Shown: positions 8,312-16,139, counted from the first letter of the stretch. The stretch is 33,393 nt of DNA from a virus (IMGVR_UViG_3300023192_001506:1-33393), one strand, 5' to 3'. The notes: generated by a model from the letters alone, not told the origin. A program made the numbers and translations.

Positions 8312-9052
8312 ATGGCTTTATGGGGAAAATCAACAACTGCAGAAAGCAGACCTAAATGGCTTGGTGGTGATGGTGCTCAAGGTGCTAGTGGTGCAAAAGA
8401 AGATGCTTTCGCTAACACAGCTGGTTGGGCTTTAAGAGCTGGAACAGCTGCTGGTGGAAATGATAACACAAGTGCTCAAGTTGAATTGTTGGCTGCTGTT
8501 AGTGGTCTATCTACTACTTTAGGAGTTGCAAACTGTTTATCAGTAGACTTTACTGCTGGCGAATATGCTCGTGCAGAAACATTTGATATGGTATTGACTT
8601 GGGATGAAGCAATTACGGTTGTATCTGCTGCTTGGTCAGCTGACCAAGTTATTACAAATAAATTATACTTTACAGTATTAAATTATGGAGTAACAGATAT
8701 GGTCAATGATGGTCTTATGCAAATGCAATATTATAGTGGTTCAGGAACTAACAAACTGACATTCAGAGGAACAATTCCAAGTACTGCTGTTGCAGGTGGA
8801 TTCATTGGTGATTCAGATTATGCATTTACTACTGATGGAACTTCAACGATTAAGGATGCTTCTGCTGTAGCAGTTACAGAAGGACATTTGGCAGGTAGTA
8901 GTGCAATTGGTGGACCAGCAGGTAATGCTGAGATATACGCTAACACTATTTACAAGACAGGTTCTACTACTGTCTTCACAGAATCAACCCAGGCTGGTTC
9001 AAGTTCGGGTTCTGAATCGATATTAACTGGCGTAACAACTGCTGTTAGTTAA
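8312..9052 (+). CDS. Ala/Gly/Ser/Thr-rich virion structural protein
   Basis: 246 residues, poor in charge and rich in Ala, Gly, Thr and Ser, opening MALWGKSTTAESRPKWLGGD. Short N-termini of this kind recur in marine T4-like phage structural proteins. There are no transmembrane segments; the pattern of alternating small and hydrophobic residues suggests beta-sandwich folds, as in tail, neck or capsid-decoration proteins. It has its own late promoter (8273) and a strong AAGGAG Shine-Dalgarno, so high late expression is expected. Base composition is visibly less AT-rich than that of its neighbours, as is common for highly expressed virion genes. The exact place in the virion cannot be told from sequence. 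Confidence 0.65.
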   Translation: MALWGKSTTAESRPKWLGGDGAQGASGAKEDAFANTAGWALRAGTAAGGNDNTSAQVELLAAVSGLSTTLGVANCLSVDFTAGEYARAETFDMVLTWDEAITVVSAAWSADQVITNKLYFTVLNYGVTDMVNDGLMQMQYYSGSGTNKLTFRGTIPSTAVAGGFIGDSDYAFTTDGTSTIKDASAVAVTEGHLAGSSAIGGPAGNAEIYANTIYKTGSTTVFTESTQAGSSSGSESILTGVTTAVS

Positions 9053-9102
9053 TAAATAATTAACGGATAATAAATTATATTAAGTGAGGTGAAATTAACA
9101 AT

Positions 9103-9336
9103 ATGATTGATAAAAAAAAGATAGAAGAAAGAAAGGTTGCATTGGAAAAAGATTCGCAAACAATGAGCGAACTTATTCAAAAACTCGATACCGAGAAGAA
9201 TAATGCAGTCACAAGGATAACAGCGTTATCTGGTGCGATTCAACAATGCGACCAATTTCTTCAAGAATTAGATAAAGAAAGTGATGTCGGTGATAATACC
9301 GACAGTAGCATTCCCACTAAGAAAACTAACAAGTAA
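9103..9336 (+). CDS. Small coiled-coil protein
   Basis: 77 residues with a GAGGTGA Shine-Dalgarno. Residues about 5-60 form a heptad-like Lys/Glu/Gln helix with Leu and Ile at regular spacing. The tail is short, acidic and Ser/Thr-rich. It sits between two structural genes, so it may be a chaperone or minor virion component. No family recognised. Confidence 0.6.
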   Translation: MIDKKKIEERKVALEKDSQTMSELIQKLDTEKNNAVTRITALSGAIQQCDQFLQELDKESDVGDNTDSSIPTKKTNK

Positions 9337-9363
9337 TTCTTAGGGGTTTATAGGAGAAAAAAA

Positions 9364-9825
9364 ATGGCTGATAAGAAAATTACGGCATTAACAGATTTAG
9401 GTACAGCGATTGCATCTGAAGATTTACTTCATGTTATTGATGACCCATCAGGCACACCTGTTAATAAAAAAATTAGTATTGCTAACATGTTTAACAATTT
9501 TCCAACATGGTTGGCGTTTGATTCAACACCACAAGCATTAACAGCTGCTGGTGCAGTAAATATTACTACACCTGTTACTACTGTTGCTTCAAGTGGTGCA
9601 ATTGCATTAACACTTGCAAATGGTGCTGTTGGACAAATTAAAATTATTGTTTTCATTACAGATGGTGGTGACGCTACTTTGACACCAGCAACTATGAATG
9701 ACGGTACGACTTTAACATTTGCTGACGCTGGCGATGCTGCAATTCTAATGTGGCTTGCTTCTGGATGGCAAGTAATTGGTGCTTGGGGACCAGGAACACC
9801 TGGTGCGGGACCAACAATAGCGTAA
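9364..9825 (+). CDS. Small virion or tail-associated protein, beta-rich
   Basis: 153 residues beginning [20 protein letters not shown], with [17 protein letters not shown] next. This N-terminal module (xKIxxLTxxxxxxxxDxxxxVDDPSGTP) is widespread in phage tail, fibre and appendage proteins. The rest is rich in Ala, Thr and Gly and looks all-beta, ending in a Gly/Pro-rich tail. An AGGAG site lies before the ATG. It is grouped with the structural gene at 8312 by composition and position, and is likely on the virion surface, perhaps a fibre or decoration subunit. Precise location unknown. Confidence 0.62.
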   Translation: MADKKITALTDLGTAIASEDLLHVIDDPSGTPVNKKISIANMFNNFPTWLAFDSTPQALTAAGAVNITTPVTTVASSGAIALTLANGAVGQIKIIVFITDGGDATLTPATMNDGTTLTFADAGDAAILMWLASGWQVIGAWGPGTPGAGPTIA

Positions 9826-9839
9826 TGAGGATATAAGTT

Positions 9840-10052
9840 ATGAGTGAAAAACTGATTAAATACGGTGCTGGTGGAAAACCTATGATTGATGAGAAACAAA
9901 CATTAATTGAGGTCGTTCACGAAGATACCCCTGTGAAAAAAAGTAGCAGGAAGAAAAAGAAAGTTTTGAGTGAAGTAATATCTGAGGAATCTTCTGATAT
10001 AAAATTGGAAGATTCCAAAGATGATAAGGAAAAAAAAGATGAAAAGATTTAA
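9840..10052 (+). CDS. Small charged low-complexity protein
   Basis: 70 residues: a short ordered N-terminus (KLIKYGAGGKPMIDEKQTL), then a Lys block and an acidic Ser/Glu/Asp/Lys tail. Its end overlaps the next gene start by 14 bases, implying translational coupling. The GAGGAT before the ATG is a reasonable ribosome site. Function unknown. Confidence 0.55.
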   Translation: MSEKLIKYGAGGKPMIDEKQTLIEVVHEDTPVKKSSRKKKKVLSEVISEESSDIKLEDSKDDKEKKDEKI

Positions 10053-10815
10053 AAGTTTTATAAGAGAAAATAATCTTGTTGAAAAGCAAAATTTAGAACT
10101 GACAACATTAGATTTTGATAAGATGGCTGAGTTTAAGAAAGCAATAAAGTATCTTGAAAAACAAGGCATTGGCAAATCAGACCAAAGTGGTGGTGGTGGT
10201 CTGGAGTATAGTTATGATTTGGATATGTATGGAGATTCTCTATGGATTCATAATATGGATATGTTTTCACCCAAGATGAAGTCTAAAAGAGATGTTATCG
10301 CTTTCTTAAAGAAAGGAAAATTTAAACTTGATGTACGTTGGATTGGTGCAGAATCAACAGAACGTGAAGGAACACACCTTGATGAGACTCGTTCAGATTT
10401 AGGTGCAACTAGTCCTGGAGTTAATCCAGGTTTTGGTGGCGAATTGATTGGCGATAATATGAATCTTGCAGACCTTAGTAATGATATGGTTGTACGAGAA
10501 TTAAATTCATATGTAGGTTCAATTAGTGGAGAATATTTAAATCCATATCATGCAATCAAAAAATTGCGTGAAACATTGAATTCGGTAGGTATTGATTTTA
10601 ATATACCTACTTTCGCAGAAGATAATGGAGAAGTATCTGAAGTGTTAATTGTACATGGTGGAAGATTTGGAAAAACTGGAGAGGAATCACCAGAAGAAAT
10701 CACAAACGACCCAAGTGGACAAGCACATATGAGAGAAAATCCTATCAAGATTCACTTCACGCATGATTTAAGTCCTGCTGGTTCAACATTGTTGACTGCA
10801 AGACTTGGTGAATAA
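10039..10815 (+). CDS. Unknown protein with T4 capsid-targeting-like leader
   Basis: 258 residues from the ATG at 10039. The longer frame to 10021 is unlikely because AAGGA lies 8-12 bases before 10039. The first ten residues, MKRFKSFIRE, are a close analogue of the T4 internal-protein leader MKTYQEFIAE and end in the required I-x-E. A domain of about 100 residues follows, then HLDE (113-116), a Gly-rich linker and a second domain with the helix NPYHAIKKLRETLNSVGI and strand SEVLIVHGGRFG. The gene overlaps the preceding small gene. No catalytic motif is seen. I judge it the best sequence-level candidate for a capsid-packaged internal protein in the window. Confidence 0.62.
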   Translation: MKRFKSFIRENNLVEKQNLELTTLDFDKMAEFKKAIKYLEKQGIGKSDQSGGGGLEYSYDLDMYGDSLWIHNMDMFSPKMKSKRDVIAFLKKGKFKLDVRWIGAESTEREGTHLDETRSDLGATSPGVNPGFGGELIGDNMNLADLSNDMVVRELNSYVGSISGEYLNPYHAIKKLRETLNSVGIDFNIPTFAEDNGEVSEVLIVHGGRFGKTGEESPEEITNDPSGQAHMRENPIKIHFTHDLSPAGSTLLTARLGE

Positions 10816-10845
10816 GTTTAAATTTTAACGAATTGTGGTTTTATT

Positions 10846-11208
10846 ATGTATGAGAAGATAACACAGGATAATTGGATTATGTTTGCAATTAAACATTACA
10901 ATAATCCAGAGTGCGAAGGAGAAAAAGAATTTTATGATGATTTAAAGAAATTTAAATACATCAAACGACTTCTTCGCAAATATTATGAAACAGGTAAGTT
11001 GAAAAAGACTTTGTTATTGAACCATATAACACTTTTGATTAATGTGTTTGATGGTGAAGTAGCCGCAACTTTGTTATTGTTTAAGATAGATAGAAAATAT
11101 TGGAGTGCATTAAAAGCGTTTATGTTATTTTTAAATATATTAAGACCAGATGAATTGAATGATATAGAAACTGATGAGGTACTTTTGAGAGAATTAAAAG
11201 AGATATAA
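10846..11208 (+). CDS. Conserved all-helical marine T4-like phage protein, function unknown
   Basis: 120 residues, predicted all-alpha. MYEKITQDNWIMFAIKHYNN opens the protein; a basic segment, KKFKYIKRLLRKY, and a hydrophobic LLLNHITLLINVF helix follow. From memory, near-identical architecture (AIKHYxNP, RLLxxY, LLNHIIxLxNVF) occurs in many cyanophages and pelagiphages in structural neighbourhoods. It is soluble, with no membrane segment long enough to be certain. It precedes the 11211 gene by two bases, so the two are coupled. Confidence 0.65.
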   Translation: MYEKITQDNWIMFAIKHYNNPECEGEKEFYDDLKKFKYIKRLLRKYYETGKLKKTLLLNHITLLINVFDGEVAATLLLFKIDRKYWSALKAFMLFLNILRPDELNDIETDEVLLRELKEI

Positions 11209-11210
11209 AA

Positions 11211-11720
11211 ATGGACATGAAATCATTTAAAGAATATAGCATGCGAAGTGTAGGACTTTCACGACCTGGTACTTCTAAAAAAGTATTTCCTGTTTTAACA
11301 CGAAAAGGTTCTGATAGTAATATAGGACTTCAAAGAGGCGATGTGCCATTACAAAAAGCTATGAATGATGCTGGGAAAGTAGTTCGAGTTAGACTAACTC
11401 CGACCCAAATAAAACAATATATCACGGTTCTTAAAAAGAAATATAAAGAATATGGTGGTAAGGACAAAGACCTTTTGAATTCCTTTACAGAAAGATTGGA
11501 ACAAAAGATTATGGATGAAGGTAAGTCATTCTCTGGCAAAGAAGTTGCAAAAAGAATGAGAGCGATGAAAAAGAGCTCAGGAATGTCTGCTTTTGTAGGT
11601 AAAGTTGAAAACATGAAAACAGTTACACGAAAGCAATTGGAAAAGATGTTCTATAAATGGCCAGAGCATGTTGCTGATAGTGATATTACAAAAGTACTGG
11701 GAGAAGTTAGAGGAAATTAA
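11211..11720 (+). CDS. Basic helical protein with MKSFKEY-type N-terminus
   Basis: 169 residues; an alternative start is the ATG two codons later (11217), which gives MKSFKEYS. That N-terminus recalls the MKxFxEF pattern of T4 internal proteins, but no [L/I]-x-E follows within the first 15 residues. The body is Lys-rich and helical: RLTPTQIKQYITVLKKKY, then ERLEQKIMDEGKSFSGKEVAKRMRAMKK and a final KQLEKMFYKWPEHV segment. DNA contact or a head-core role are both possible. The gene lies between two conserved virion-region genes with 1-2 bases spacing. No family can be named. Confidence 0.55.
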   Translation: MDMKSFKEYSMRSVGLSRPGTSKKVFPVLTRKGSDSNIGLQRGDVPLQKAMNDAGKVVRVRLTPTQIKQYITVLKKKYKEYGGKDKDLLNSFTERLEQKIMDEGKSFSGKEVAKRMRAMKKSSGMSAFVGKVENMKTVTRKQLEKMFYKWPEHVADSDITKVLGEVRGN

Positions 11721-11721
11721 A

Positions 11722-12333
11722 ATGGGTTCAGCAATTGATTTATTTGTAGCATATCGTTTTTTGAGAATACTTACGACTTCATTCGAAAAATCAGATGCAT
11801 TTAAATTTGGTATTATTGATAAAAAAGGCAATAGAATTAGAAAACTAAATTCATCTAAACCTGCTGTTGAGTTAACAACTTCAGATTTAAAAAATTCATA
11901 TACTATTTTACATAAACTTGTTTTTAATATTAAAAAAATATTTGCAAAAGTACCTGGTTTAAGGACAAAAGTGGGTACATATGCAGCTGCATTATTTTTA
12001 CTTAAAGATACATTTAAAGAACATTTTGAAGACCCCCGATTTATAGAAAAAACATTTTTGGAATATTTAAAAGAAAATTATGAAATAGATGATAGTGTAT
12101 CTGAAGAAGTCATTGGGTTTGGAGAGATATTACCTAAAGGGGAATATATGCTTCAAAATGATATTTTAAGCAAACAATCTGAAGATATAGTTGCACAGAA
12201 AGGTGATAAAGTTTTTGCAACACAGGATACTTCGCCTATTGATACAATTTTAGGTGTAGAAATTTTTCCTGTTATCCACGAAAAATCAAAAGAGACATTA
12301 TATATAAGTTTAGAGGATATAAAAGAAAGATGA
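11722..12333 (+). CDS. Conserved virion-region protein, unknown function
   Basis: 203 residues from the ATG at 11722, chosen for the AGAGGAAA ribosome site just upstream; the frame extends back to 11668 inside the previous gene. MGSAIDLFVAYRFLRILTT is a strong amphipathic/hydrophobic helix. Then comes a domain with YTILHKLVFNIKKIF and TYAAALFLLKDTF helices, and a C-terminal region with short strands (EIFPVIHEKSKETLYISLED). I recall this arrangement from virion genes of T4-like cyanophages. It shares a 4-base ATGA overlap with the next gene. Probably structural; evidence is from position and remembered similarity. Confidence 0.6.
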   Translation: MGSAIDLFVAYRFLRILTTSFEKSDAFKFGIIDKKGNRIRKLNSSKPAVELTTSDLKNSYTILHKLVFNIKKIFAKVPGLRTKVGTYAAALFLLKDTFKEHFEDPRFIEKTFLEYLKENYEIDDSVSEEVIGFGEILPKGEYMLQNDILSKQSEDIVAQKGDKVFATQDTSPIDTILGVEIFPVIHEKSKETLYISLEDIKER

Positions 12334-12617
12334 ACAAAAAACCAAAATTTGCTGAAGTGATGAAACGATACTATAAAGATGAAAAGTTAGGTCTTCAAAA
12401 ACCGACTACCGTATTACCAGAAGATGTACCGACAACTGCAACTGGTACTGCAGTAGCGGGAACAGGTGATGATAGTTCGACTGTTCCAGTTCGCCCCAAA
12501 AAGAAGAAAAAATTTATTCAAATGGATGGCAGAGTGAGAGAAGCTAAAAAATTCGTTGAACGTATTATGTCATTAAGAGCAAAAAGAGAAGAATTAAAAA
12601 AACAAGTAAAGGTATAA
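12330..12617 (+). CDS. Small protein with Thr/Gly linker and basic helical end
   Basis: 95 residues. N-terminal MNKKPKFAEVMKRYYKDEK helix, a flexible middle rich in Thr, Ala, Gly and Ser (around 30-55), a KKKKKF patch, then a charged helix to the end. The start overlaps the previous stop (ATGA), so translation is coupled. Related short proteins with an AGTGDDSSTVPV-like linker occur in marine T4-like phages. Function unknown. Confidence 0.55.
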   Translation: MNKKPKFAEVMKRYYKDEKLGLQKPTTVLPEDVPTTATGTAVAGTGDDSSTVPVRPKKKKKFIQMDGRVREAKKFVERIMSLRAKREELKKQVKV

Positions 12618-12624
12618 CTACGAA

Positions 12625-13518
12625 ATGAAAAAAACTTTCAGGGAATATACCTACCCCTATCTTCCTATTGATTCGTACAAACCGATATCAGATTTGAATG
12701 CGTCTACAATGGATGCTTATGGTTCTAGTGGTGCGGGCTTTGATACTTTTAAACCAATGGTAACAGGGCAAAAAAGACAATTAGTATCTAAATCCCAATT
12801 AGACCAAGTTGAAAAGTATGCAGATAAGATTTTTAGGTCTTTAAAGATTGATATAGAATTTAGTAATCATTTTCTTGCGAGATTAAATGATGCAAGAAAT
12901 AAAGAACAAATCACAACAAACGAATTACTTACTTTATTTAAAAAATCACGAGAAAAATATGGAACTAAAATAAAATCTATGGGCTCAGAAGCACAAGCGG
13001 TAATCAAAGATATGAACAGCGATATTAATCTACCATTTGTATTAGCCGTAGATAAAAAAAATAATGAACTCGATTTTGTTGCAAAAACCATAATGAGAAA
13101 GAAAGATTTTAAGACGACTAATCCAATATTAAGAGTAGAAAACTTTAAGAATTTTCGTGACTTTCGAGAATTATTAGAAAAAGTTCGTGAAGTTGATGAA
13201 GCAAAGAAACCTAAAATTTCTGATAAAACTTTTGGTGCTCAAATTTTTATAAAAACGAAAGATGCTCTAAAATTAATACCTATACTTAAATCAGGTTCAC
13301 AAGTTACTGTTCAATTATCTGGTATTACTGGTGGTACGACTGATACTAGATATGCTACAAAAGGTAAAAAGAAGCTTGGTGCATCTTGGAAAGACGGCAA
13401 TATAGAAATTTATGACGTTAAACATGATGACAGTTTTCCACATTGGTTAACTAATCTTTTAAATAATAGAAAGTATTCATCTATAAAACTTTTACAAACT
13501 TATAATCGAAAAAGATAA
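12625..13518 (+). CDS. Two-domain virion-associated protein with conserved HFLxRxND domain
   Basis: 297 residues. MKKTFREY opens the protein, like other MKxFxEY starts here. Residues about 80-175 hold a domain I recall from many marine T4-like phage proteins: FSNHFLARLNDARNKEQIT, ELLTLFKKSREKYG, NLPFVLAVDKKNNELDFVAKT and MRKKDFKT. Its short strands and conserved His/Arg/Asp resemble RelE-like or colicin-like small RNases, but I cannot confirm catalysis. A hinge (REVDEAKKP, near 188-196) leads to a second beta-rich domain with KLIPILKSGSQVTVQLSG. The Arg/Lys-rich end is at 13518, just before the next late promoter. Could be a virion nuclease; speculative. Confidence 0.55.
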   Translation: MKKTFREYTYPYLPIDSYKPISDLNASTMDAYGSSGAGFDTFKPMVTGQKRQLVSKSQLDQVEKYADKIFRSLKIDIEFSNHFLARLNDARNKEQITTNELLTLFKKSREKYGTKIKSMGSEAQAVIKDMNSDINLPFVLAVDKKNNELDFVAKTIMRKKDFKTTNPILRVENFKNFRDFRELLEKVREVDEAKKPKISDKTFGAQIFIKTKDALKLIPILKSGSQVTVQLSGITGGTTDTRYATKGKKKLGASWKDGNIEIYDVKHDDSFPHWLTNLLNNRKYSSIKLLQTYNRKR

Positions 13519-13535
13519 TTCCAAACAACAGAAGA

Positions 13536-13543
13536 TATAAATA
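13536..13543 (+). promoter_or_regulatory. T4-type late promoter TATAAATA
   Basis: Exact late consensus in the 114-base gap before the spanin-like genes; it would drive the lysis/envelope cassette. Confidence 0.75.
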
Positions 13544-13548
13544 GATGT

Positions 13549-13617
13549 ATGGATAGTTATGCGATAGGAATATGTGTAGTAATACTCGTATGGTATGTTT
13601 ATACGGTATATAAGTAA
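13549..13617 (+). CDS. Possible 22-residue membrane micro-protein
   Basis: An ATG only 5 bases after the late promoter opens a 22-codon frame, essentially one transmembrane segment (AIGICVVILVWYVYTVY), with no Shine-Dalgarno. It would need leaderless translation. The hydrophobic content and lysis context make it worth listing, but chance is possible. Confidence 0.25.
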   Translation: MDSYAIGICVVILVWYVYTVYK

Positions 13618-13632
13618 AAGGAGTGATATGAA

Positions 13633-14016
13633 ATGGGATTAAAGGGAATGTTAATTATGGGTGTCTTGATGGTTGCTATGGCAGGTGGTTTTTATTTTTA
13701 TTATAAGGATACACAAAATCGTATTCGAGTGTTGACGGAGAACAATGCAAAATTAGCAACTGCAGTTCAAATTCAACAAACAGCAATAGATACTTTACAA
13801 GAAGATGCAGAGAAATTTAATAAATTAAATCATCAATTGCAAATTAAATTAGATGATGCTGAAAAGGAGCAAGACGCATTACATAAAAAATTACAAAGAC
13901 ATAATTTAACGAGAAATGCATTAAGAAAACCAGGTTTAATAGAAAAGATAATAAATAGGGCGACTAAAAGAGAACATAAATCTATAGAGGATTTAACACA
14001 ACGACCAACGAGGTAA
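13633..14016 (+). CDS. Putative inner-membrane spanin-like protein (Rz-like)
   Basis: 127 residues with an AAAAGGAGTGATATGAA ribosome region. Residues 1-24 form one N-terminal membrane anchor (GMLIMGVLMVAMAGGFYFYY), followed by a periplasmic coiled coil (about 28-92, Gln/Lys/Glu-rich with heptad hydrophobics) and a basic Arg-rich end. This is the architecture of Rz inner-membrane spanins, which link the inner membrane to an outer-membrane lipoprotein during lysis. The next gene encodes a short lipoprotein-like product, as expected for an Rz/Rz1 pair. Sequence identity to known Rz is not evident, so the call rests on topology and neighbours. Confidence 0.55.
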   Translation: MGLKGMLIMGVLMVAMAGGFYFYYKDTQNRIRVLTENNAKLATAVQIQQTAIDTLQEDAEKFNKLNHQLQIKLDDAEKEQDALHKKLQRHNLTRNALRKPGLIEKIINRATKREHKSIEDLTQRPTR

Positions 14017-14022
14017 TATGTC

Positions 14023-14406
14023 ATGGAAATAAAAGCGGTACTATTAATATTAGGATTAATTTTTGGAACAACTGGTTGTTCTTTTTTAAGTGGAACAAAG
14101 GCTTTAAATGTAAGAACCATTCGGGTTGATAGAACTATTCCCATTCAACCATGGCCAAAACCAGTATCAATGAATGGTATACATTTTTATGTTGTAACAG
14201 CAAAAAATCTTGAAGATTTTAAGGAACGATTTTTAAAGCAAAATTCTGACTTGGTATTTATTGCAATGTCTATAAGAGATTATGAAAATCTTGCGTTTAA
14301 TGTCCAAGATGTAAAACGATACATTAAACAACAAAAAGAAATTATTATATATTATGAGATAGTAGCAGAAGGTACAAAAAGAGAAATAAAAAAAGAGAAA
14401 GAATAA
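14023..14406 (+). CDS. Putative outer-membrane lipoprotein (spanin partner or virion-region lipoprotein)
   Basis: 127 residues. An N-terminal hydrophobic signal (KAVLLILGLIFG) ends in TTGC with Cys at position 19, a lipobox lacking the usual Leu at -3. The mature protein has a Pro-containing RTIPIQPWPKPV stretch and then a conserved helix, MSIRDYENLAFNVQDVKRYI, which I have seen in small proteins of T4-like marine phages near lysis genes. It follows the coiled-coil anchor protein by six bases with GAGGT as ribosome site. It could be the o-spanin, although it is longer than typical Rz1 and not markedly Pro-rich. Confidence 0.5.
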   Translation: MEIKAVLLILGLIFGTTGCSFLSGTKALNVRTIRVDRTIPIQPWPKPVSMNGIHFYVVTAKNLEDFKERFLKQNSDLVFIAMSIRDYENLAFNVQDVKRYIKQQKEIIIYYEIVAEGTKREIKKEKE

Positions 14407-14407
14407 A

Positions 14408-15202
14408 ATGCCAAGTTTAAAAAAATATTTTAATTATTGTCTAGGTATAACTTTTGAAAATGATGTGCAAAATAATTATTTTTTTGCAGAGTGTTCTTCA
14501 CTTGCTTACCACCGTGGAAAATTTGTCAAAGAACAATTTGACAATATAGGTTTTAAAAATCATACATATTTAAGTATTAAAAGTGCTCAAGTTCATATTG
14601 CAAGTAATACAGGACATATTATAATTGCATTTCGTGGAACAGAACCACAAGAATTGAATGATATTAAAGCGGATATATCTCTTTTTAAAAGACCAGCAAA
14701 AAGTGGTCAAGAAGGTTGGGTACATAGAGGATTTCAAAAAGAAGTTGATAAACTTTGGAATAGTATTTTAGAGGTATTGCCGAATACAACTAAAAAACAG
14801 ATTTGGATTACTGGACATTCACTCGGTGCTGCTATGGCAACTATTTGTGCATCAAGATTGGAACACCTAAATCCAAAATTATATACATATGGTTCACCCA
14901 GAGTAGGTGGTGAAATTTTTTGTAAAGGATTGAAAGTAGAACATAAAAGATTTGTTAATAATAATGATGTAGTTCCAAAATTTCCATTATGGATAATGGG
15001 GTTTTCACATCATGGGGAATTGTGTTATATCAACCATTACGGAAATATGAGGAATGGAGAATCATACTGGCAGAGATTTAAAGATAAAATAAGAGGCAGA
15101 TGGGCTGCTCTTAAAAAGTGGCAGTTTTTTGATGGATTTAAAGACCATTCATCTTCTCGTTATTCAAATAAACTAAGAAATCTTTGGTCTGCAATAGTAT
15201 AA
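14408..15202 (+). CDS. Class 3 lipase (alpha/beta hydrolase)
   Basis: 264 residues. AFRGTEP (74-80) supplies the oxyanion-hole strand, GHSLGAAMA (136-144) the nucleophile elbow with Ser138, YGSPRVGG (161-168) the following conserved strand, NNDVVPKFP (185-193) the catalytic Asp187, and FSHHGEL (199-205) the His (H201 or H202). This is the complete lipase_3 (fungal-type triacylglycerol lipase) signature, so the enzyme should be active on ester lipids. There is no signal peptide. It stands between the spanin-like pair and small membrane proteins, suggesting a role in membrane breakdown at lysis or in degrading host lipid during late infection. The start is one base after the preceding stop. Confidence 0.85.
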   Translation: MPSLKKYFNYCLGITFENDVQNNYFFAECSSLAYHRGKFVKEQFDNIGFKNHTYLSIKSAQVHIASNTGHIIIAFRGTEPQELNDIKADISLFKRPAKSGQEGWVHRGFQKEVDKLWNSILEVLPNTTKKQIWITGHSLGAAMATICASRLEHLNPKLYTYGSPRVGGEIFCKGLKVEHKRFVNNNDVVPKFPLWIMGFSHHGELCYINHYGNMRNGESYWQRFKDKIRGRWAALKKWQFFDGFKDHSSSRYSNKLRNLWSAIV

Positions 15203-15214
15203 AAGGAAAAAATT

Positions 15215-15466
15215 ATGTGGTATTTTTTATTAAAAGCAATCGCTAGTGGTATTATTGGTAGTGCAACGGCAAAATGGTTTGAGACAACTGCTTTAGGCAT
15301 ATGGACATATGCAAAGTTTTCTCAATTTTATAATTGGGCTGCAGATAGATATGATTTAAATATTCTTGAAACAGAAGAACAATGGAAGAAAAAGTATCCA
15401 AATATTGCAAAGAAAATAAATGATTTGGAACAAAAAATTGAACAAATGGAGAATAAAAATGTCTAA
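15215..15466 (+). CDS. Small membrane protein, unknown
   Basis: 83 residues. The N-terminal half (MWYFLLKAIASGIIGSATAKW) is hydrophobic and could anchor in the membrane; the C-terminal 35 residues form a Lys/Glu coiled helix. AAAAGGAAAAA precedes the ATG. Its last 8 bases overlap the next gene. Together with that gene it could form a holin-like set, but no family is recognised. Confidence 0.55.
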   Translation: MWYFLLKAIASGIIGSATAKWFETTALGIWTYAKFSQFYNWAADRYDLNILETEEQWKKKYPNIAKKINDLEQKIEQMENKNV

Positions 15467-15623
15467 ATGGATGAAAGATAGATTTGATGAAAGAACGACT
15501 TGGGATGGAACAACATTGATTTTATTCGGTATTGTTGTTATTTTTTTTAGTCCTATTGCTAAGTTGTGTGCATACGCAGCTATAATTTATGGTGCATGGA
15601 CTTTAATGACCGAAGAAAAATAA
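15459..15623 (+). CDS. Small two-helix membrane protein, holin-like candidate
   Basis: 54 residues from the ATG at 15459, chosen because GGAGA lies 8-12 bases upstream; a longer frame to 15420 would start deep inside the preceding gene. Topology: a charged N-terminus (MSKWMKDRFDERTTWDG), two closely spaced hydrophobic helices (TLILFGIVVIFF and LCAYAAIIYGAWTL), and a short charged tail. From memory this protein is widely conserved in marine T4-like phages next to lysis or tail genes. Small size with two helices fits class II holins, but function is unproven. Confidence 0.6.
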   Translation: MSKWMKDRFDERTTWDGTTLILFGIVVIFFSPIAKLCAYAAIIYGAWTLMTEEK

Positions 15624-15645
15624 TTGAATAAGGAGGGCTGTTAAC

Positions 15646-16137
15646 ATGGCAAATGAAACGACTAAAGGAAATTCATGGTCATCAAGTGTATCAATGGAAA
15701 AAAATTTACGTACAGAATTTGAAGTTTTGCAACGAGACGTTTCAGAGATGAAACATCTTCATATTAGATTAGATAAAGCGATTACAAAAATTATAGAAGT
15801 ATCAAGTTCTATTCATATCATGTTAGCAGTTCATGAAGAAAAGCTTGAAAGACAAGAAGAAATTATTAATGATAATACACTACAGATAGAAGCAAAAAGA
15901 AAAGAATTAGCGATAGATATCAAAGAAATTCATAGTAGAATTACTGCCATTAATAGCGAATTATATGATAGAGTTAGCAATACTGAAAAACACATTATAG
16001 AAAATACTAAAAAACATATTGACGATTTAAGAATTGGGTTGAATAATAGAGTTGGTGTTCTGGAAAATTGGAGATGGTTAATTGTTGGTGGTGCGATTGT
16101 GATAGGATTTGTATTGAATAAATTTATACAGTTTTAA
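15646..16137 (+). CDS. Coiled-coil protein with C-terminal membrane anchor
   Basis: 163 residues with a strong AAGGAGG ribosome site. A long helical coiled coil runs from about residue 20 to 135; then WRWLIVGGAIVIGFVLNKFI (143-162) is a single transmembrane helix at the very C-terminus. This tail-anchored arrangement suits a holin accessory, an antiholin or a membrane-bound scaffold. It is the last gene of the late lysis-like run; an early promoter begins three bases after its stop. No family recognised. Confidence 0.6.
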   Translation: MANETTKGNSWSSSVSMEKNLRTEFEVLQRDVSEMKHLHIRLDKAITKIIEVSSSIHIMLAVHEEKLERQEEIINDNTLQIEAKRKELAIDIKEIHSRITAINSELYDRVSNTEKHIIENTKKHIDDLRIGLNNRVGVLENWRWLIVGGAIVIGFVLNKFIQF

Positions 16138-16139
16138 TG

